The position numbers and the translations under genes were made by a program. Of a DNA stretch of 20,594 nucleotides, positions 19,540 to 20,594 are shown piece after piece. The notes beneath the pieces were generated by a model. That model ran no database searches. It saw nothing but the letters and a program-made list of their open reading frames with translations, and was not told the origin of the DNA. Source of the DNA: Auxenochlorella pyrenoidosa. Taxonomy: Eukaryota > Chlorophyta > Trebouxiophyceae > Chlorellales > Chlorellaceae. Positions within the stretch are counted from its first letter, which is position 1. Every line of letters starts with the position of its first letter. Location: the NCBI GenBank assembly GCA_001430745.1, contig KQ481983.1:3068222-3088815 (forward strand), in the 5' to 3' direction.

Positions 19540-20594
19540 GCCCTCTGTCACTCTGAATCGATTTAAGTACCTGGGGGTGGTCGTCCACTGCACCTAGCCG
19601 TCGTGCGAGTCAGCCAGCGCAGGCAGAGAAGCCGTTGCCCGCTTTGCAGCGGCCATGTTCGAAGGCCGTTGCGCAGAGCTTGGGCTGGAGGCGGCACGCT
19701 TGCTGCTGTTGCTGTATATATACAGCTATATAGCCAGATGGTTGACCCAGCCTCCCATATGCAGCAGCAGTCTGGGCCCCCGGCCCCGCAGCAGAGGCAG
19801 CGAAACGAGGGCCCACCGGCGGGCGCGGTCAGCAGCAGCAGCACAACACAACCCTGCGGCGCCTGCTTGGCTCGCCACAACGCGCTCCGACAGCCACAAT
19901 GTTGGCAGAGGCAGGCCAGCTGCGATTCTACGTTACCTGGCTCATGGCAGCAGCCAGGTTGTGGTCACCAGTAGTAGCACTCCCGCAGGGCAGCACAATG
20001 CAGCAAGTGCTCGACGCCAGCTTGCAGCTGGCAGCGGAATGCCAAGGCGAGCGCATCGCGCTTGCAGCGCAGCCACCGCCGTGCAGCACAGCGCAGCAGC
20101 AGGGGTGCAGCTGGACCTCACCAACCCCCGCCCAATCAGCCTGGCAGCGCTCCAAGAGGGCTGCCAAACGCGGCAGCTCCAGCAGCTGCAGGAAGCGGCC
20201 TCCCGTTCCGGCGCCAGCAAGCTGCAGCACTACATGCTGGGCGTGCAGGGCAGCCAGCTGGAGGCAACGAGCGTGTGGAAACCTGCAGTCTACCTGACCG
20301 GCGTGCGCGAGCGGTGCCGCTGGGAGGCACTGGCCCACTGGGTCACAGGCTCCCACTGGGGGGGCCGAAGAACCCGGGCGGTGGCAGCACCTGCCCTGGG
20401 AGCAGTGGCTCTGCCCCCACTGCTGTGGTGGCACAGAGACGGTTGCACACATGGTTTTCCACTGCCCGTTGTACGCAGCCCTGCGTGCCCGCTTCTCAGT
20501 GTTGTTTAAGCCTGGTCACTCCACACTGCATGCTTTCTTCCAACAGTCGCCCCCTCACCTGGCCAGCTTTGCTGCCGCCTGCCGCCGCCTGTGG
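19540..20594 (+). mobile_element. Decayed LINE (non-LTR retrotransposon) 3' fragment
   Basis: Plus-strand translations match the C-terminal end of LINE ORF2 proteins, after the catalytic reverse-transcriptase motifs. Blocks in order: RFKYLGVVVHC, the post-palm segment of RT (near 19562-19593), then a stop; RCAELGLEAARLLL (19664 on); FYVTWLMAAARLW (about 19927); a helical segment QLQQLQEAASRSGASKL (about 20170); and the zinc knuckle CPHCCGGTETVAHMVFHC (C20412, C20421, H, C). The blocks fall in frames 2, 2, 0, 2, 0, so at least three frameshifts plus one stop separate them. The catalytic RT and endonuclease parts are absent to the left, as expected for a 5'-truncated copy. The right end lies outside the window. 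The left boundary is approximate. Confidence 0.7.
20412..20594 (+). pseudogene. LINE ORF2 C-terminal zinc-knuckle segment
   Basis: An open stretch of 61 codons to the window end: CPHC, ETVAHMVFHC, then a helical tail with Arg and Phe (LYAALRARFSVLF). The CxxC...H...C knuckle is the typical C-terminal signature of L1-like and related LINE ORF2 proteins. It is out of frame with the preceding block, so it is not part of an intact protein. Confidence 0.65.

Noticed and set aside
19373..19597. Plus-strand 74-codon open frame as a complete small gene
   Set aside because: Only its last 17 codons resemble anything, and that is the post-palm RT segment of the LINE.

Overview
The window looks like nuclear DNA of a green alga (Chlorophyta). 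It is very GC-rich. Genes are split by many short GT-AG introns (about 80-300 nt) and carry CAG/CTG-coded Ser, Gln and Ala runs. TGTAA poly(A) signals are present, proline-rich extracellular sequence occurs, and the proteins match plant/algal families. All gene models were assembled by hand from splice signals, phase continuity and family recall. No RNA evidence was available.

Layout, left to right. (1) 229-4842, minus: the N-terminal 824 codons, in ten exons, of a plant-type organellar DNA polymerase (family A, POP). It has the transit peptide and the complete 3'-5' exonuclease; the polymerase domain lies beyond the left edge. (2) 5164-8681, plus: a quiescin sulfhydryl oxidase (QSOX), 11 exons, 509 aa, with signal peptide, thioredoxin CPHC, Erv/ALR domain and C-terminal membrane anchor. 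(3) 8985-12685, minus: a DA1-type ubiquitin-dependent peptidase, 11 exons, 646 aa, with UIMs, LIM domains and an HEVMH zinc-peptidase motif. (4) 13081-15212, plus: a ZNHIT2-like HIT zinc-finger protein, 5 exons, 502 aa. (5) about 15702-18453, minus: a probable extracellular protein. It has two tandem four-exon cysteine-containing modules, each opened by a proline-rich stretch, and ends in a SUEL-type galactose-binding lectin domain. One proline-rich exon has a 1-nt frame disruption and the true 5' end is uncertain. (6) about 19540-20594, plus: the 3' part of a decayed LINE-type retrotransposon ending in a CPHC...H...C zinc knuckle, running off the right edge.

The genes alternate in strand. 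POP/QSOX and DA1/ZNHIT2 are head-to-head pairs sharing 321 and 395 bp. QSOX/DA1 and ZNHIT2/lectin are tail-to-tail. The QSOX and DA1 poly(A) signals are only 16 nt apart. The first four genes are ordinary conserved eukaryotic genes with no shared pathway; their adjacency is not evidence of a system. The least ordinary part is 15.2-20.6 kb: a repeated unrecognised module joined to a lectin domain, small dispersed repeats in its intron and 3' flank, and a LINE remnant upstream. GC-AG introns are needed in at least two genes.
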